NCBI GenBank assembly: GCA_022571175.1
Contig: JACZYI010000061.1
Span: 1-9,218 of the forward strand
Source of the DNA: Pseudomonadota bacterium
GTDB taxonomy: Bacteria > Pseudomonadota > Alphaproteobacteria > Sphingomonadales > SMXR01
Direction: 5' to 3'
DNA length: 9,218 nt
The notes below the pieces were generated by a model. That model made no database searches. It was not told the origin of the DNA and saw nothing but the letters and a program-made list of their open reading frames with translations. The stretch's first letter is position 1, and every line of letters starts with the position of its first letter. Positions 1-6,607 of this stretch are shown here, in pieces. A program made the position numbers and the translations under genes.

Positions 1-2
1 CC

Positions 3-836
3 GAGTTGATGGTTGGCATAAAAGCAGTTGTCAGCGGGGCACCAACCTTGGCTTTGGGGAATGTGGTTGGTAGTAACATTGCCAATATTTGGCTGGTACT
101 GGGCGTGCCGGCAATTCTTGTGCCCATGACATGCACCGCACCCAAATTTACCTCAAATATGATGATCATGCTGGCCGCGACTCTTATGCTTATTATGTTG
201 TCCTATACGGGCTCTTTGACATTTGGCACCGGCATCGTTCTCATTATGATGCTTGTGGCCTTCATCATATTCTCTACTCATAAAAGTCAGAGCATTGAAT
301 GTGCCCAGACCTTAATGGACATGGAGGCCCTCCCGGGCGAACCGGATAGTATCTTTTTCGTGACCGCACTAATATTGGGAGCCATCGCCGGACTTTTTCT
401 GGGCGCACAGATACTTGTAGATGGTTCAGTTATAGTGGCGCGGAATTGGGGAGTATCGGAGGCCGTAATCGGACTGACAATAATTGCACTCGGAACCTCC
501 CTGCCGGAACTAGTGACAGCTATTGTAGCTGCATTGCGTGGAGCTTGTGATGTTGCCATCGGTAATGTGATTGGTAGTAATATATTCAATATCCTTGGTG
601 TTCTCGGTGCAGCTTCCCTGTTTGGCAATATACCGATTCCCGAAATTTTCATGACTTTTGATTATTGGGTCATGCTGATAGCCTCGCTCAGCTTGTTACC
701 CATCGCCGTATTTCGCATGCGCATAGGCCGGGTGAGCGGGATTATTTACTGTACTGCCTATGCTATCTTTATTTTCTATGTTGCCCACGGGGCCTCTGCC
801 ATAAACCACGGGAATGGCATGCTCGGTCAGTTTTAG
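3..836 (+). CDS. Calcium/sodium antiporter, CaCA family (5' end outside window)
   Basis: Inner-membrane cation/Ca2+ exchanger, probably exchanging Ca2+ for Na+ or H+. The frame is open from the left edge (first full codon at base 3), so the N-terminus is missing. What remains begins inside the first alpha repeat: ELMVGIKA, then LALGNVVGSNIANI at about 10-28 amino acids in. The second alpha repeat is complete at nt 471-608, with GLTIIALGTSLPELVTA followed by AIGNVIGSNIFNILGVLG. The duplicated G-x-S-x-P-E and GN-x-x-GSN motifs, which form the ion-binding site in this family, are diagnostic. Between the repeats are hydrophobic segments and a short hydrophilic loop (around THKSQSIECAQ); after the second repeat come two or three more membrane helices. 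The TAG stop (834-836) is part of the Shine-Dalgarno sequence of the next gene, so the two are probably co-transcribed. Ion specificity cannot be read from the sequence. Confidence 0.93.
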   Translation, partial: ELMVGIKAVVSGAPTLALGNVVGSNIANIWLVLGVPAILVPMTCTAPKFTSNMMIMLAATLMLIMLSYTGSLTFGTGIVLIMMLVAFIIFSTHKSQSIECAQTLMDMEALPGEPDSIFFVTALILGAIAGLFLGAQILVDGSVIVARNWGVSEAVIGLTIIALGTSLPELVTAIVAALRGACDVAIGNVIGSNIFNILGVLGAASLFGNIPIPEIFMTFDYWVMLIASLSLLPIAVFRMRIGRVSGIIYCTAYAIFIFYVAHGASAINHGNGMLGQF

Positions 837-845
837 GAGGAAATC

Positions 846-1616
846 TTGGCTGAAGCGGTCCTCATCACCGGAGCCGCAAGACGGGTCGGACGGGCCATCG
901 CCGAGGGGCTCGCTAAAAAGGGTCATTCATTGGCCCTGCATTATAATCGCTCGGAATCAGAAGCAAACAACCTCCTGGCCATGATTGAAGCTGGGGGTGG
1001 CAATGCGGCAATCATTCAGGCAGACCTTGGCCAGGAACAGTCCTTATCCGGACTTGTGGATAAGGCTTCCAAAGCTTTGGGCCGAGAGCTTACAGTGCTC
1101 GTCAACAATGCTGCTTCCTTTGTGCCTGATACGGTTGCAACCGCTGACAGCACCAGCTGGAAAACAAATTTATCGATTAACCTGCGCGCGCCTTTTTTCC
1201 TCTCCCAAGCCTTTGCCAACCAAATTCCTGAGGGGTGTCGAGCCAACATCATCAATATTATTGACCAAAAAGTATTGCGACTAACACCCGAAATGCTGAG
1301 CTATACCGTTTCAAAGTCGGCTCTCTGGACCCTGACTCAACTTCTGGCACAGGCTCTGGCACCAAATGTGAGAGTCAATGCCATCGGACCCGGGCCCACA
1401 CTCAAAAGCATTTACCAGAGTGATGAAAAATTCGCCGCAGAAGCGGCTTCTGTGCCACTTGGTACTGGACCAGCACTTGAGGAAATCGTCAAGGGCATAG
1501 AATTTATCTTGAATATGCCATCCATGACCGGTCAAATGCTAGCGCTGGATGGTGGTCAACATTTGGCTTGGCATCGGGATAACCATGTTACGCCCAGACA
1601 AGAAGGTGATGCATGA
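846..1616 (+). CDS. Pteridine reductase-like SDR (FolM/PTR1 type)
   Basis: Cytoplasmic short-chain dehydrogenase/reductase of 256 aa, likely an NADPH-dependent reductase of dihydropterin or dihydrofolate. The start is TTG at 846, because AGGAGG (835-840) sits five bases upstream and no better-placed ATG exists. The Rossmann motif TGAARRVG is at residues 8-15; HYNRSESEA (32-40), with Arg35-Ser36, fits NADPH preference; NNAAS is at 87-91. The catalytic YxxxK is Y153-K157, but the usual SDR serine is replaced by Asp140. The D-13-Y-4-K spacing equals that of Leishmania PTR1 (Asp181, Tyr194, Lys198), and the N-terminus closely resembles PTR1. This is stronger evidence for a pterin substrate than generic SDR similarity. 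The gene overlaps folB by ATGA, which supports a folate or pterin role. It could also be a dihydromonapterin reductase (FolM); the two cannot be separated by reading. Confidence 0.85.
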   Translation: MAEAVLITGAARRVGRAIAEGLAKKGHSLALHYNRSESEANNLLAMIEAGGGNAAIIQADLGQEQSLSGLVDKASKALGRELTVLVNNAASFVPDTVATADSTSWKTNLSINLRAPFFLSQAFANQIPEGCRANIINIIDQKVLRLTPEMLSYTVSKSALWTLTQLLAQALAPNVRVNAIGPGPTLKSIYQSDEKFAAEAASVPLGTGPALEEIVKGIEFILNMPSMTGQMLALDGGQHLAWHRDNHVTPRQEGDA

Positions 1617-2038
1617 CCAAATTCGAGGAAGCACCGCAGGATAATATCCACCCCCTTCCGCTCGCCAGCGCGAAGGGCTCCGTTCGGCATGTGTTTGTCC
1701 ATGACCTGGTTCTGGATGCTTCAGTCGGGGCGTATGACCATGAGCGTAATGGCCTCCAGAAAATCAGGATTAATCTCGATTTGGGTGTGGACGAGTCAGG
1801 GGCCAGACATAATGACCGACTGGAAAATGTAGTTTGTTATGATGAAATTATCACCGGCATCCGAAACATAATTAAACAAGGCCACATTCGTCTGGTCGAA
1901 ACACTGGCAGAGACCATCGCCGATTTTGCCCTTGGCAAAAGGAAGGTTGTATCGGTTCGCGTTCGCGTGGAAAAACTGGAAGCTATCGCTGATGCGGAAA
2001 GCGTCGGTGTGGAGATCGAGCGACATAAATTGGTCTAA
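1613..2038 (+). CDS. folB: Dihydroneopterin aldolase
   Basis: Converts 7,8-dihydroneopterin to 6-hydroxymethyl-7,8-dihydropterin and glycolaldehyde, the step before HPPK in folate synthesis. The protein has 141 aa; its core starts near residue 25 (VRHVFVHDLVLDASVGAYDHE), and typical FolB proteins are about 120 aa, so there is a short polar N-terminal extension of about 24 residues. Expected active-site residues are visible: Glu44 in YDHERNGLQ, Tyr76 in VVCYDEI, Glu96 in LVETLAE (pterin-binding glutamate) and Lys121 in RVEKLEA (catalytic lysine). The C-terminal SVGVEIER strand is typical. The ATG start lies in the ATGA overlap with the upstream reductase, pointing to translational coupling. 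It is the last gene of its transcription unit: a 438-bp gap with regulatory signals follows. Confidence 0.93.
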   Translation: MTKFEEAPQDNIHPLPLASAKGSVRHVFVHDLVLDASVGAYDHERNGLQKIRINLDLGVDESGARHNDRLENVVCYDEIITGIRNIIKQGHIRLVETLAETIADFALGKRKVVSVRVRVEKLEAIADAESVGVEIERHKLV

Positions 2039-2047
2039 GCGGAGCCG

Positions 2048-2063
2048 TTAACCTTCTCTTAAC
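2048..2063 (+). promoter_or_regulatory. CtrA-type binding site, TTAA-N7-TTAAC
   Basis: TTAA at 2048-2051, seven bases (CCTTCTC), then TTAAC at 2059-2063. This matches the full consensus of the alphaproteobacterial cell-cycle regulator CtrA (TTAA-N7-TTAAC). It begins ten bases after the folB stop. A further half-site, TTAAC, lies at 2124-2128. Its distance of about 125 bp from the -35 below is long for direct control of that promoter. Binding is inferred from the consensus only. Confidence 0.5.
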
Positions 2064-2185
2064 CTATTGAAAAATTTGACCTTCGGTTATGGCATGCAAG
2101 TCCCCGTTGTACACAAGGTTTGGTTAACGCCGCGCTTTAGGGTCAAAAAAAAGAATGAGGGGACCATTAATTGCGGAATGGGCTG

Positions 2186-2215
2186 TTGACATGTGTTTTT
2201 CGTAGTATTTTCAAT
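2186..2215 (+). promoter_or_regulatory. Putative sigma70 promoter for uvrC
   Basis: A perfect -35 hexamer TTGACA (2186-2191), an 18-bp spacer, and TTCAAT (2210-2215) as a 4/6 match to the -10. It would start transcription near 2222 and give uvrC a leader of roughly 255 nt. The inverted repeat at 2227-2247 lies at the start of that leader. No other -35/-10 pair in the gap is as good. The -10 is weak, so confidence is moderate. Confidence 0.45.
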
Positions 2216-2226
2216 GGGTTAATAAT

Positions 2227-2247
2227 TTTGCCTATTTTTTAGGCAAA
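2227..2247. repeat. Perfect 8-bp inverted repeat with T5 loop
   Basis: TTTGCCTA (2227-2234) and TAGGCAAA (2240-2247) flank TTTTT. As DNA it is a 21-bp operator-like palindrome starting about 12 bases after the putative -10; as RNA it would be a hairpin at the very 5' end of the uvrC leader. No T-run follows the second arm, so it is not a classic terminator. Confidence 0.6.
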
Positions 2248-2295
2248 CACGTCTGAATCCAATGTTCTCGCCACCTAGGGGCCCATGCTGGTGAT

Positions 2296-2316
2296 TTATT
2301 CACAGGGTTTTCCACA
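2296..2316 (+). promoter_or_regulatory. Tandem DnaA-box-like 9-mers
   Basis: TTATTCACA (2296-2304) and TTTTCCACA (2308-2316), separated by GGG. Both fit the relaxed DnaA-box consensus TTWTNCACA, and each differs from the perfect box TTATCCACA at one base. They are in the same orientation, 12 bp apart start to start. Weaker 7/9 matches follow at 2322-2330 (minus strand) and 2347-2355. DnaA binding is inferred. Confidence 0.45.
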
Positions 2317-2476
2317 GGACTGGTGGATAGAATAATTTGGATATTTTTATCCCCGATTCGCCATTGATTCGATTAAGCTCTTTCGGTCATCATGGCACCA
2401 TTGCAGACATATTTGAGCGCCGGATGAACTCCATACTATCCCACATTAGTGGAATGTTTTGACAATAAGAAGTGAC

Positions 2477-4384
2477 ATGGAAAACGGAAACAAACCAAAA
2501 CTAAGTCGCCCTCTCTCGTCGAGCAGTACAGCTTCCGGTCTCGCCCATGGCCTCAAAACTATAAAAACGGCTGTCAAAACCCTGCCCGGAAAGCCGGGCA
2601 TATATCAAATGAAAAACGCCAAGGGTACGGTGCTTTATGTGGGAAAGGCGAAGAATTTGAAAAAGCGGGTACTGAGTTATTCCCGTCCAACAGGACTGAA
2701 TAATCGCATCGCCAGAATGGTGGCCCAGGTAACCGCCGTTGAAATTGTGACCACTCACACCGAAGCAGATGCCCTTTTGCTTGAAGCGAATCTGATCAAA
2801 ACTCTGAAGCCCAGATACAATGTTTTGCTCCGGGATGATAAATCCTTTCCAAATATTCTGCTGCGTATCAAGGCCAAATGGCCCCAGATCAAAAAACATC
2901 GCGGGTCAAAAAGAGAAAAAGGAAGTTATTTCGGCCCCTTCGCATCAGCCGGCGCAGTCAATCGGACCCTCAATACCTTGCAGCGGGTCTTTTTGTTACG
3001 GTCCTGCTCTGACAGTGTTTTGGAGAGCCGCACCCGACCCTGCCTGCTATATCAAATCAAGCGTTGCTCCGGGCCGTGCGTGGGGCTTATCTCGGAAGGT
3101 GACTATGCTGATCTCGTATCGGAAGCTGCCAGTTTTTTGGCAGGCCGGAAGAGTGATATTCAGAAACGGCTGTCTAGAGACATGCAAAAGGCCAGTGATT
3201 CTCAGGAATTTGAGCGGGCCGCAGCCCTTCGTGATCGCCTACAGGCGTTAACGCAAGTCCAGGCCCATCAATATGTAAATCCGCGAACCGTGGGCAATGC
3301 TGACATTATTGCCATCCATCAGGACGCAGGCCGCTCTTCGGTGCAGGTTTTCTTTTTTCGCGCTGGACAGAACTGGGGCAATCGCTCTTATTTTCCAAGG
3401 CATGAAAAGGGTGAGGAAGCCTCCGAAGTTCTCGGCGCTTTCATCGCCCAGTTTTACGACAACAAACCACCGCCGCCTTTAATCCTGGTAAACCAGACGC
3501 CTAAATCGAAAACCCTGCTTGAAGAAGCACTTTCCTCACGGGCAGATCATCTAGTCAAAATTCACAAACCAGTCCGGGGCGAAAAAACCGGCCTGATACG
3601 AGAGGCGCTAACCAATGCCAAAGGCGCGCTCTCCCGAAAACTGGCCGAGAGCTCCAGCCAGATGAAGCTTTTAATCGGCCTGGCTGACAAGCTGAACCTC
3701 GATGCTCCACCGGTTCGAATAGAAGTCTATGACAACAGCCACGTTTCAGGCACGGACGCAGTTGGTGCCATGATTGTGTCCGGGCCAGAGGGCTTTCAAA
3801 AAAACGCCTATCGGAAATTTAATATCAAGGACAAGTCACTATCAATGGGGGACGACTATGGCATGATGCGTGAGGTTTTGACCCGACGATTTTCGAGACT
3901 GGTAAAAGAAGACCCCGATCGCGAAAGCGAAAACTGGCCTGATTTGTTGATTATCGACGGGGGTGCCGGTCAGCTCAGTGTGGTCTCTGAAGTTCTGACC
4001 GAGGTGGGACTGGAGGCCATGGCGGTTGTGGCAATTTCCAAGGGAAAGGACAGAAATTCCGGGCGAGAATTTCTCCATATGCCTGGACGCACAGCCTTCC
4101 AGTTAGAGCATAACAGTCAGGTGCTCTATTTCCTTCAGCGATTACGGGATGAAGCTCACCGATTTGCCATTGGAGTCCATCGGGCAAAGCGGAGCAAGAG
4201 GCTGTATCGCTCGGCCCTGGATGCAGTTCCCGGCATAGGCCCCAAAAGAAAACGGGCACTTTTGCATCATTTTGGCTCAGCCAGGGCCGTGGAACAGGCA
4301 GGGCTCAAAGACCTGGAAGTTGTCAGCGGTATCTCAAAAACCATCGCCCGCATCATATACGACTATTTCCATAGTGACAGTTGA
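2477..4384 (+). CDS. uvrC: Excinuclease ABC subunit C
   Basis: Dual-incision nuclease of nucleotide excision repair, acting on the UvrB-DNA complex in the cytoplasm. From ATG 2477 it has 635 aa; a TTG at 2459 would add six residues, and neither start has a strong ribosome binding site. Domains: a Ser-rich N-terminal extension (about 1-30); the GIY-YIG nuclease (GIY 41-43, YVG 54-56) for the 3' cut; four cysteines at 177, 189, 197 and 201, whose 12-8-4 spacing equals the 4Fe-4S ligands of E. coli UvrC; a UVR motif at about 227-260 for UvrB contact; an RNase H-like nuclease with Asp419 (EVYDNSH), Asp494 (IIDGGAGQ) and His561 (RDEAHRFA) for the 5' cut; and tandem helix-hairpin-helix motifs at about 580-630 (VPGIGPKRKRALL, VSGISKTIA). 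All key residues are present. pgsA follows after 57 bp, the same uvrC-pgsA pairing as in E. coli. Confidence 0.97.
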   Translation: MENGNKPKLSRPLSSSSTASGLAHGLKTIKTAVKTLPGKPGIYQMKNAKGTVLYVGKAKNLKKRVLSYSRPTGLNNRIARMVAQVTAVEIVTTHTEADALLLEANLIKTLKPRYNVLLRDDKSFPNILLRIKAKWPQIKKHRGSKREKGSYFGPFASAGAVNRTLNTLQRVFLLRSCSDSVLESRTRPCLLYQIKRCSGPCVGLISEGDYADLVSEAASFLAGRKSDIQKRLSRDMQKASDSQEFERAAALRDRLQALTQVQAHQYVNPRTVGNADIIAIHQDAGRSSVQVFFFRAGQNWGNRSYFPRHEKGEEASEVLGAFIAQFYDNKPPPPLILVNQTPKSKTLLEEALSSRADHLVKIHKPVRGEKTGLIREALTNAKGALSRKLAESSSQMKLLIGLADKLNLDAPPVRIEVYDNSHVSGTDAVGAMIVSGPEGFQKNAYRKFNIKDKSLSMGDDYGMMREVLTRRFSRLVKEDPDRESENWPDLLIIDGGAGQLSVVSEVLTEVGLEAMAVVAISKGKDRNSGREFLHMPGRTAFQLEHNSQVLYFLQRLRDEAHRFAIGVHRAKRSKRLYRSALDAVPGIGPKRKRALLHHFGSARAVEQAGLKDLEVVSGISKTIARIIYDYFHSDS

Positions 4385-4441
4385 CCTCAAAGTTCGAAGG
4401 CCTATGGTTGGCGCAATGGGGCAAATAAAGGGTTGGGGCTC

Positions 4442-4990
4442 ATGAAGCGTCTACCGAATATCCTGACATTATCCCGGATTGTGGTAATCCCGATACTGAT
4501 CTGGTCATTTTATGTGGAAGGTAATTTGAGCAACTGGATTGGCTTTGCCTTTTTTGCCGTGGCGGGATTTACCGATTTTTTCGATGGCTATATTGCCAGA
4601 TCCATGGGCACCACCTCCAAACTCGGACAATTCCTGGACCCGGTCGCGGATAAACTGATGGTCGCTGCCACCATTCTTTTGCTGGTAGCCTTTGACCGTA
4701 TCGTGGGCTTTCATATTCTTGCTGCTATCGTCATTCTTCTGCGGGAGATTTTGGTCTCGGGACTTCGCGAATTTCTGGCTAGTCTCTCTGTTTCCATCCC
4801 GGTCACAAATCTGTCTAAGTGGAAAACTGCATTCCAATTGGTGGCGCTGGGTGCCCTTATCATTGGCAGCGCTGCACCGCCCTGGCTTCCGGCAGAACTT
4901 GTGGGCCATGTCTGTCTCTGGACAGCCGCCGCACTCACAATGATTACGGGCTTTGATTATTTGCGAGCTGGCCTCAAACATTTTGATTAG
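4442..4990 (+). CDS. pgsA: CDP-diacylglycerol-glycerol-3-phosphate 3-phosphatidyltransferase
   Basis: Integral membrane enzyme that makes phosphatidylglycerophosphate and CMP from CDP-diacylglycerol and glycerol 3-phosphate, the committed step to phosphatidylglycerol and cardiolipin. It has 182 aa, as usual for PgsA. The start is ATG 4442 (MKRLPNILTLSR, the standard N-terminus), with AAAGGG (4427-4432) upstream; the in-frame TTG at 4433 is less likely. The CDP-alcohol phosphotransferase motif is complete: Asp45, Asp48-Gly49, Ala52-Arg53, Gly62, Asp66 and Asp70 (D-x2-DG-x2-AR-x8-G-x3-D-x3-D). Several hydrophobic segments surround it. Phosphatidylglycerol is also the lipid donor for Lgt, encoded further right in this window. 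The TAG stop overlaps the AGGAGG that serves moaD. Confidence 0.96.
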   Translation: MKRLPNILTLSRIVVIPILIWSFYVEGNLSNWIGFAFFAVAGFTDFFDGYIARSMGTTSKLGQFLDPVADKLMVAATILLLVAFDRIVGFHILAAIVILLREILVSGLREFLASLSVSIPVTNLSKWKTAFQLVALGALIIGSAAPPWLPAELVGHVCLWTAAALTMITGFDYLRAGLKHFD

Positions 4991-4998
4991 GAGGCGAT

Positions 4999-5250
4999 AT
5001 GCAGCTTCTCTATTTCGCCTGGGTTCGGCAATCCATCGGCACCGGATCTGAACAAAAGAAATTGCCAGAAAATGTGACAAATGTTGCCGGGGTTATCGAC
5101 TGGCTGCGCCATGAAGGCGAAGGCTATGCTGAAGCCTTCCGAGACGTGGACCAGATCAAGTTCGCTGTTAATCAAATCTTTGTCAGCCTTGAGGCGCCGG
5201 TGAAAGACAGTGACGAGGTTGCTTTTTTTCCACCAGTGACGGGGGGTTAG
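4999..5250 (+). CDS. moaD: Molybdopterin synthase sulfur-carrier subunit
   Basis: Small ubiquitin-like protein (83 aa) that carries sulfur as a C-terminal thiocarboxylate to MoaE, for conversion of cyclic pyranopterin monophosphate to molybdopterin. It begins with the beta strand QLLYFAWVRQSIG, contains AVNQIFVSLEAPVKDSDEVAFFPP, and ends in the required VTGG. ATG 4999 is preceded by AGGAGG (4989-4994), four bases away, and that Shine-Dalgarno sequence includes the end of the pgsA stop codon. moaE starts four bases after this stop. No moaA, moaB, moaC or MoeB-type activating gene is in the window, so these must lie elsewhere. Confidence 0.95.
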   Translation: MQLLYFAWVRQSIGTGSEQKKLPENVTNVAGVIDWLRHEGEGYAEAFRDVDQIKFAVNQIFVSLEAPVKDSDEVAFFPPVTGG

Positions 5251-5254
5251 ATAG

Positions 5255-5704
5255 ATGACTGTGCGCTTGCAAACTGAGCCTCTTGACCCTGAAGTTGAAG
5301 TCAGAACATTTCGGGGAAGACTCGATGAAAGTGGCGCCTTGGTGACTTTCACGGGTCTTATGCGCGGGCAGGACGGGATAAGGGAAATTTCCCGAATGAC
5401 CCTGGAGCATTACCCCGGCATGACCGAAGCTTCGCTCATGGCCATTGAAAAAGAAGCTTTGGAGCGTTGGCCGCTTGATGACTGTCTCATTATCCACCGT
5501 ATTGGTGAGATCATGCCTGGTGAACCCATTTTACTGGTGGCCATTGCCGCCCGCCACCGGCAACAAGCCTTCAAAGCCGCCGAATTTCTGATCGACTGGC
5601 TCAAAACAAAAGCACCCTTCTGGAAATATGAAGAGGACAGCGATGGCGGTCGCTGGGTGGGTGCCCGTTCGCAGGACGATAAACTGGCGAAACGCTGGGA
5701 CTGA
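5255..5704 (+). CDS. moaE: Molybdopterin synthase catalytic subunit
   Basis: Large subunit (149 aa) of the MoaD2-MoaE2 molybdopterin synthase, which inserts two sulfurs into cyclic pyranopterin monophosphate. Family motifs seen: GALVTFTGLMRG (27-38), LEHYPGM (50-56), HRIGEIMPGEP (81-91), VAIAARHRQQAF (95-106) and LKTKAPFWKYE (116-126). Lys117 and Lys124 match, with the same seven-residue spacing, the catalytic lysines Lys119 and Lys126 of E. coli MoaE. ATG 5255 follows the moaD stop by four bases, with a G-run (5241-5246) as ribosome binding site inside the end of moaD. The TGA stop (5702-5704) abuts the stop codon of the opposing proC. Confidence 0.96.
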   Translation: MTVRLQTEPLDPEVEVRTFRGRLDESGALVTFTGLMRGQDGIREISRMTLEHYPGMTEASLMAIEKEALERWPLDDCLIIHRIGEIMPGEPILLVAIAARHRQQAFKAAEFLIDWLKTKAPFWKYEEDSDGGRWVGARSQDDKLAKRWD

Positions 5705-6562
5705 TCAGGCCTCTTTGCCCAATTCCCGGGCTCTCTCATAGGCGCATCGAACGGCCTTTTTCATCAGGTTCTGGAGAGCATCGCCCTCCATCAAAACCTC
5801 CAGTGCCGCCTGGGTTGTGCCCTTGGGGCTGGTTACATTTCGTCTCAATTGAGCCGCAGAATCACTGGATGCTTCCAGCAAGCGACCGGCACCAATGATG
5901 GTCTGCCGGGAAAGGTTCAGGGCAAGCTCCCTATCAAGTCCCACATCTTCACCCGCTGCTGCCAGCGCCTCAATGAGATAAAAGACATAAGCCGGACCAC
6001 TGCCCGAGAGGGCCGTGACCGCATCAATCAGCTTTTCATCATCAAGCATGACCACAGCTCCCACCGCGCCTAGCAGGGAATGAGCCAGGGCCTGATCTCC
6101 GCTACTGGCGCCCCTGCCCGCCACCATACCCGATATACCAAAACCTATTGCAGCCGGCATATTGGGTATGGCCCGGATAACTTTTGCCCCCTTGCCCCCC
6201 GTGCCACCTTGGTCCATGGCAGCTTCAATTGTGGCGAGTGTGGTTCCTGCGGCGATCGAAAGCACGGCCGTGTCTGGACCAGCCAGATCAGACAACAGGG
6301 GCAAAATTTCTGACATCACTTGTGGTTTGACCGCCAGCACAATCATTCGAGGCGGCCCGGAGTGAACATCTTCGGTGGTTGTAACCAGATGCGAGGACGG
6401 CAAGGATTTCATAACCTCACATGATGGATCAGGATCCACCACCCAGACCACATCCGGCTCAAGCCCGCCCGCAAGCCAGCCCCTGAGCAGCGCACCGCCC
6501 ATATGGCCGCAACCAATCAAGACCAGAGGATTATCACACTTCAGATTATCAAAACCGGTCAT
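5705..6562 (-). CDS. proC: Pyrroline-5-carboxylate reductase
   Basis: Last enzyme of proline synthesis; reduces 1-pyrroline-5-carboxylate with NAD(P)H in the cytoplasm. It has 285 aa. The dinucleotide-binding motif GCGHMG is at residues 17-22, LAVKPQ at 76-81, RAIPNMPAAIG at 130-140 and SGSGPAY at 186-192; the P5CR signature region with VTSPKGTT is at 243-250. All are in the expected order and the protein is full length. The ATG is at 6562-6560, with AAGG on the minus strand about nine bases upstream. It lies 45 bp downstream of the YbjN-domain gene with no terminator seen, so it is probably transcribed with it. Its stop codon directly touches that of moaE. Confidence 0.96.
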   Translation of the reverse strand: MTGFDNLKCDNPLVLIGCGHMGGALLRGWLAGGLEPDVVWVVDPDPSCEVMKSLPSSHLVTTTEDVHSGPPRMIVLAVKPQVMSEILPLLSDLAGPDTAVLSIAAGTTLATIEAAMDQGGTGGKGAKVIRAIPNMPAAIGFGISGMVAGRGASSGDQALAHSLLGAVGAVVMLDDEKLIDAVTALSGSGPAYVFYLIEALAAAGEDVGLDRELALNLSRQTIIGAGRLLEASSDSAAQLRRNVTSPKGTTQAALEVLMEGDALQNLMKKAVRCAYERARELGKEA

Positions 6563-6607
6563 TACAGGGCCTTAAAAGCGGGATTGGGTCTCGCCTGATA
6601 GCTTGTC

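Larger units (their letters stand above)
2039..2476. other. 438-bp noncoding region with clustered regulatory motifs
   Basis: This is the longest stretch without a gene. In order it holds a CtrA-type site (2048-2063), an extra TTAAC half-site (2124-2128), a sigma70-like promoter (2186-2215), a perfect inverted repeat (2227-2247), two tandem DnaA-box-like 9-mers (2296-2316), two weaker 7/9 matches to that box (2322-2330 on the minus strand; 2347-2355), and a short inverted repeat GGATA-TTTT-TATCC (2339-2352) in AT-rich DNA. I see no convincing rho-independent terminator after folB, no tRNA and no credible ORF. The region most simply serves as the control region of uvrC; a replication-origin role is possible but unproven. 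Confidence 0.6.

Noticed and set aside
2077..2150. TTGACC near 2077 and GGTCAA followed by an A-run near 2140 as a possible terminator stem
   Set aside because: The loop would exceed 50 nt and the run after the stem is A, not T, on the plus strand, so it does not fit an intrinsic terminator for folB.
2094..2189. Possible 31-codon small ORF in the folB-uvrC gap (MQVPVVHKVW...)
   Set aside because: No ribosome binding site, no recognisable family and a length within chance; it also overlaps the -35 of the likely uvrC promoter.
4505..5080. 191-codon open frame on the minus strand opposite pgsA and moaD
   Set aside because: Shadow of two well-supported genes; Arg/Lys/Gln-rich sequence without domain features and no ribosome site.
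5490..5500. TTATCCACC within moaE as a DnaA box
   Set aside because: Inside conserved coding sequence and outside the TTWTNCACA consensus; explained by the protein.
5650..5760. Looked for a shared bidirectional terminator between moaE and proC
   Set aside because: There are no intergenic bases and I see no GC-rich hairpin with flanking T-runs in the adjoining coding ends.
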